From: CAZGDB01 sp964524705
GTDB lineage: Bacteria > Pseudomonadota > Gammaproteobacteria > Berkiellales > Berkiellaceae
Direction of reading: 5' to 3'
DNA: 33,686 nucleotides
Assembly (NCBI GenBank): GCA_964524705.1
Contig: CAZGDB010000020.1
Location: 1 to 33,686, forward strand
The translations under genes and the position numbers were made by a program. Below, one piece after another: positions 30,882 to 33,686 of this stretch. Within the stretch, counting starts at the first letter, position 1. Each line of letters begins with the position of its first letter. The notes beneath the pieces are model-generated. The model worked only from the letters and a program-made list of their open reading frames with translations. It had not been told where the DNA came from and made no database searches.

Positions 30882-31542
30882 GACAACTTCCTTAAAATCC
30901 AGATTGCAATATTTTCGCATATTTTTAGTGATAGCGGTTTTTATTTTTTTAGGATTGTCTAGTTGGCAACTTTATCGTGGATGTTATAAGGCTGCGTTAC
31001 AGCACAATATACAAGATGTACAGATCAGGGCCCTGTCTGCTGCAGATCTGAAAGATAAAAACCTTTTAGGACATAAGGTACAGATAGAAGGTGCAATCAC
31101 GGAGCCTTTTGTTTTTTGGGGGATGCCACAACAAGGGGTGCAAGGGTATAGGGTTTGGGCGCCTTTAGAGAATGCTACTTTAGGGTGTCAGCTGTGGGTA
31201 GAGTTGGGGTGGATCTCAGATTTTAAAACTATGCCTGTACTCGGATTAGCGTACCCATTAGAAGGTTATTTATGGCAACCTCAGGCTTTTCCATTTATAC
31301 AACCAGGGTTAGAGACAGTTCCGCAGGGGTATGTGATGCAGAATTTTTCAGAACCGTTATTGTCTGATTTGACAAAAAGGCCGATGTGTTCTGCGATTGT
31401 CCGGTTAACAACACCCGTGCCAGGGTTGAGTCGTATTCTTTTTGAAAACTATCTAACTCCAGAAAGGCATTATGGCTATGCACTAACGTGGCTTTTATTG
31501 GCATTGGTTGCATTGTTTTATAGAGTGAAGCTTTTTGCTTGA
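30880..31542 (+). CDS. surf1: SURF1-like cytochrome oxidase assembly protein
   Basis: 220 residues, two membrane helices at the ends (about 13-31 and 197-214) with a periplasmic domain between, as in SURF1/Shy1, which helps place heme a in subunit I. GLSSWQLYRG is the conserved first-helix end, VQGYRVWAPL and LWVELGWI follow, and ERHYGYALTWLLLALVALFY is the C-terminal signature. The ATG at 30880 overlaps the divergent DUF2909 start; there is no clear ribosome-binding site. Confidence 0.93.
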   Translation: MTTSLKSRLQYFRIFLVIAVFIFLGLSSWQLYRGCYKAALQHNIQDVQIRALSAADLKDKNLLGHKVQIEGAITEPFVFWGMPQQGVQGYRVWAPLENATLGCQLWVELGWISDFKTMPVLGLAYPLEGYLWQPQAFPFIQPGLETVPQGYVMQNFSEPLLSDLTKRPMCSAIVRLTTPVPGLSRILFENYLTPERHYGYALTWLLLALVALFYRVKLFA

Positions 31543-31597
31543 GCTTATTGGGGTTGTTTGGCAGTATGTGCGATGCCTTTAGATTTTAGGAGTCGAT

Positions 31598-32074
31598 ATG
31601 AGAAGCTATCAACGTGGCGTTCCTTATTTAGTATTATTGCTTATTGGTATAGTCGTGTTGTTGCCTATCTTCTGGGCACGTAATCTTGTCAAGAATAGTC
31701 ATGCTCTCGACTTTCAAACAACCAATAAAGGTGTGTTACTTCAGCCTGTGTTATTGCAATCAGAACTGGGGACTCCTACACCAGATGGGGTGTGGCATTT
31801 AGTGCATGTTGCAACGCTACCACCTGCTGAAATAGCGGCTTTAGAGCGGGTGATTATTGCCTTAGGTAAAGATAGTACGCGGGTAGTGTTAACGCCGTTA
31901 TCAGGGGCTTTTGCTAGTGGTTTAGCACAGGTGCAGCAGGTGAGTCCTGCGAATACTCAAGTGTGGATTGTAGATCCATTAGGAAACTGGATGATGGCAT
32001 ATCCAGAAGGATTGTCACAGCGTGCAATTTTAGATGACTTACATAAACTCTTAAAAGCTTCCAAAATAGGATAA
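31598..32074 (+). CDS. Conserved membrane-anchored protein of the cox locus
   Basis: 158 residues. One N-terminal helix (about 8-28) anchors a periplasmic domain of about 125 residues with a thioredoxin-like secondary-structure pattern: WHLVHVATLP, TRVVLTPLSG, and VWIVDPLGNWMMAYPEG, which resembles the end of SCO1-type domains. The CxxxC copper motif of SCO is absent. AGGAG precedes the ATG. A gene of this size and place, between surf1 and ctaA, is common in gammaproteobacterial cox loci. A redox or assembly role is inferred. Confidence 0.8.
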   Translation: MRSYQRGVPYLVLLLIGIVVLLPIFWARNLVKNSHALDFQTTNKGVLLQPVLLQSELGTPTPDGVWHLVHVATLPPAEIAALERVIIALGKDSTRVVLTPLSGAFASGLAQVQQVSPANTQVWIVDPLGNWMMAYPEGLSQRAILDDLHKLLKASKIG

Positions 32075-32079
32075 AGCAG

Positions 32080-32994
32080 ATGCGATTCTATAGTGCTCTT
32101 TTATTATTGCTTACATTGATTGTAATAGGATTAGGCGCTTATACGCGTTTAGAAGACGCAGGGCTTGGCTGTCCAGATTGGCCGGGATGTTATGGACAAT
32201 GGCGTGTAGAACAAAGCCAAGCTTATGCTGAAAAAGCCCGTGTAGAATATCATGCCACTGTAGAAGTACATAAAGCACAAGTGGAAATGCGACATCGGTA
32301 TATTGCTGGCAGCTTAGGATTAGGTATTTTAGGGTTATTTTTGTTGAGCTGGCGCCGTGCCCCCCATTTACGCGTTTTAGCAGGTGGATTAGTTGCGTTG
32401 GTGGGCTTACAGGCGGCCTTTGGTCGCTGGACAGTAACTTTAAAGTTATTGCCAGCAGTGGTCAGTGGGCATTTATTTTTAGGAGTAATGACTTTTGTCG
32501 GGTTATTAGCTTTTAGTTTACGTTTGTGGAATTGCCCACAAAGTGTTGGTCAGCCTTCAGATCGTAAATGGTTAGGATTGTTTATCGGATTATTGGTTAC
32601 GCAATTATTGTTAGGGGCTTGGACGAGCGCGACCTATGCTTCATTGGCGTGTACGGATTTTCCGGGTTGTAGAGAGGGTGCCTTTTGGCCAGCATGGGAT
32701 TTTATGAGTGCTTTTAATGTATTTACCGGGCAAGGGGGAACGCATCCATTATTATGGTTAACGGACGCAGGTAGGCAAACTTTACATACTGTACATAGGA
32801 CCATGGCAGTGGTGCTTTTTTTAATGGCTGCGTATTTAGGCCATCGTTTCAGAAGTTATAAACCTTTACGCATGACCTTGTTTGCATGGTTTGGGGTATT
32901 GTTGTTACAAATAGGGTTAGGGGTTTCTAATGTGATTTTTGGATTACCTTTAGCGGTTGCAGTGGGGCATACTTTAGGGGCTACTTATTATTAG
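32080..32994 (+). CDS. ctaA: Heme A synthase, with frameshifted C-terminus
   Basis: Eight-helix membrane enzyme (COX15/CtaA) that oxidises the C8 methyl of heme O to give heme A. AYTRLEDAGLGCPDWPGCYGQ, quoted in part as LEDAGLGCPDWPGCYG, and ACTDFPGC are the paired extracellular loops with conserved cysteines. MRHRYIAG, VSGHLFLG, HTVHRT and VAVGHTLG carry the four heme-associated His. The frame stops at 32992-32994 in the middle of the last helix. Shifting frame near 32983-32991 continues as LLLGLSYALWFQIGKPAHA to a TAA at 33042-33044, which overlaps the ctaB start. So the real gene probably ends at 33044 and a single base is missing here. Confidence 0.9.
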   Translation: MRFYSALLLLLTLIVIGLGAYTRLEDAGLGCPDWPGCYGQWRVEQSQAYAEKARVEYHATVEVHKAQVEMRHRYIAGSLGLGILGLFLLSWRRAPHLRVLAGGLVALVGLQAAFGRWTVTLKLLPAVVSGHLFLGVMTFVGLLAFSLRLWNCPQSVGQPSDRKWLGLFIGLLVTQLLLGAWTSATYASLACTDFPGCREGAFWPAWDFMSAFNVFTGQGGTHPLLWLTDAGRQTLHTVHRTMAVVLFLMAAYLGHRFRSYKPLRMTLFAWFGVLLLQIGLGVSNVIFGLPLAVAVGHTLGATYY

Positions 32995-33036
32995 GGCTTA
33001 GTTATGCTTTGTGGTTTCAGATAGGAAAGCCTGCGC

Positions 33037-33686
33037 ATGCTTAAGACGGCTCAAGATTATTTAGTCCTGTGTAAACCGCGTGTAGTATTGCTGATGTTAG
33101 TGACTGCTTGGGTGGGTATGTGGTTAGCTTCTCCCGGGGTTTATGATTGGCAGGCGTGGGGGGCGGGTACTGTTGGTATTGCTTTATGTGCGGGCGGGGC
33201 TGCAGTTTTAAATCATTTGATTGAGTATCGTTTAGATCAGAATATGCAACGCACCCAAAATAGACCGGTCGCGCGGGGACGGATTAGTCCCTTTTCAGCT
33301 TTTGTATTCGCCCTGATATTGGGTGGCATGGGTTTATATTTATTAGAATATTTTGTAAATGTATTAACTGCATGGTTAACACTTGGTGCCTTATTAGGGT
33401 ATGCGGTTTTTTATACCTTGTTTTTGAAAAGAGCGACTCCACAAAATATTGTGATTGGTGGGCTCGCTGGTGCTGCTCCCCCTTTGTTAGGATGGACGGC
33501 TATTACGGGGCATATGGATGCTTATCCGTTATTGTTGGTAGGGATTGTGTTTGTTTGGACACCACCTCATTTTTGGGCTTTATGTGTGAATCGTAAAGCA
33601 GATTATAAAAAAATTCCTTTACCGATGTTGCCTATTACACATGGGATTCCTTTTGCTAAAAAAATGATTGTTTTATATAGTGTTTT
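33037..33686 (+). CDS. ctaB: Protoheme IX farnesyltransferase, N-terminal 216 residues (runs off window)
   Basis: UbiA-family membrane prenyltransferase that attaches a farnesyl group to heme B to make heme O, the substrate of CtaA. It starts MLKTAQDYLVLCKPRVVLLM, with the family motif KPR. The first metal/diphosphate motif reads NHLIEYRLDQNMQRTQNRPV, where the usual NxxxD has Glu for Asp and the second Asp is kept. YTLFLKRATPQNIVIGG, GAAPPLLGW, and VWTPPHFWAL with the following Asp-containing NRKADYKKI are diagnostic. AGGAAAG at 33023-33029 fits the ATG at 33037. It overlaps the restored ctaA frame by 8 bases. Confidence 0.96.
   Translation, partial: MLKTAQDYLVLCKPRVVLLMLVTAWVGMWLASPGVYDWQAWGAGTVGIALCAGGAAVLNHLIEYRLDQNMQRTQNRPVARGRISPFSAFVFALILGGMGLYLLEYFVNVLTAWLTLGALLGYAVFYTLFLKRATPQNIVIGGLAGAAPPLLGWTAITGHMDAYPLLLVGIVFVWTPPHFWALCVNRKADYKKIPLPMLPITHGIPFAKKMIVLYSV

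Noticed and set aside
32971..32994. Programmed -1 frameshifting in ctaA
   Set aside because: No X-XXY-YYZ slippery heptamer in frame and no clear downstream pseudoknot; a simple one-base indel in TATTATTA explains it better.
1..33686. tRNA, rRNA, CRISPR, insertion sequence or phage attachment signals
   Set aside because: Looked for on both strands; no cloverleaf-like sequence, regularly spaced repeat, transposase or integrase motif was found.

Overview
The window is a chromosomal segment of an AT-leaning gammaproteobacterium. Gene order supports this: mrcA is divergent from a pilMNOPQ-like cluster followed by aroK; then come rpmB-rpmG beside dut-algC, yicC-gmk-rpoZ-spoT-ridA-recG, and coxB-coxA-cox11-coxC-DUF2909-surf1-ctaA-ctaB. 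Compact genes, many overlaps and several orphan membrane or secreted-looking proteins suggest a host-associated lineage such as Legionellales or Coxiellaceae-like bacteria. That placement is inference; no marker in the window fixes it. No tRNA, rRNA, CRISPR array, transposase or integrase was found.

Layout. 1-1563 (-): N-terminal part of penicillin-binding protein 1A. 1593-5136 (+): a short PilM/PilN/PilO(+PilP)/PilQ set, similar in size to the Haemophilus ComA-E and E. coli HofMNOPQ DNA-uptake genes. 5311-8327 (+): aroK, hemE, a YfhL-type ferredoxin and an acyl desaturase. 8512-8940 (-): rpmG and rpmB. 9050-10888 (+): dut and algC. 10892-11590 (-): a DUF2799-type lipoprotein. 11672-12460 (+): exonuclease III. 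12457-13957 (-): map and rph, with rph interrupted by a 10-N assembly gap. 14072-20484 (+): yicC, gmk, rpoZ, spoT, ridA, recG. 20549-26680: an accessory block with an orphan two-hydrophobic-segment protein (-), arginase plus ornithine aminotransferase (+), and two tandem, distantly paralogous four-helix membrane proteins (+). 26862-33686 (+): an aa3-type cytochrome c oxidase locus with assembly and heme A synthesis genes, running off the end inside ctaB.

How the genes work together. The pil-like genes would form the inner-membrane alignment complex and outer-membrane secretin of a type IV pilus or DNA-uptake machine. hemE makes heme precursors, and ctaB and ctaA convert heme B to heme O and heme A for the oxidase encoded beside them; cox11 and surf1 assist CuB and heme insertion. 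Arginase and ornithine aminotransferase form a two-step arginine to glutamate-semialdehyde route. gmk, rpoZ and spoT tie guanine nucleotide supply, RNA polymerase and the stringent response together.

Most notable observations: the tandem paralogous membrane-protein family next to the arginine catabolism genes (23935-26680); an apparent PilO-PilP fusion; a 1-base frameshift at the end of ctaA whose restored frame ends on the ctaB start codon; a DUF2909 gene packed exactly between coxC and surf1, sharing CTAG stops at one end and CATG starts at the other; and an rph gap that hides about 48 bases rather than 10.
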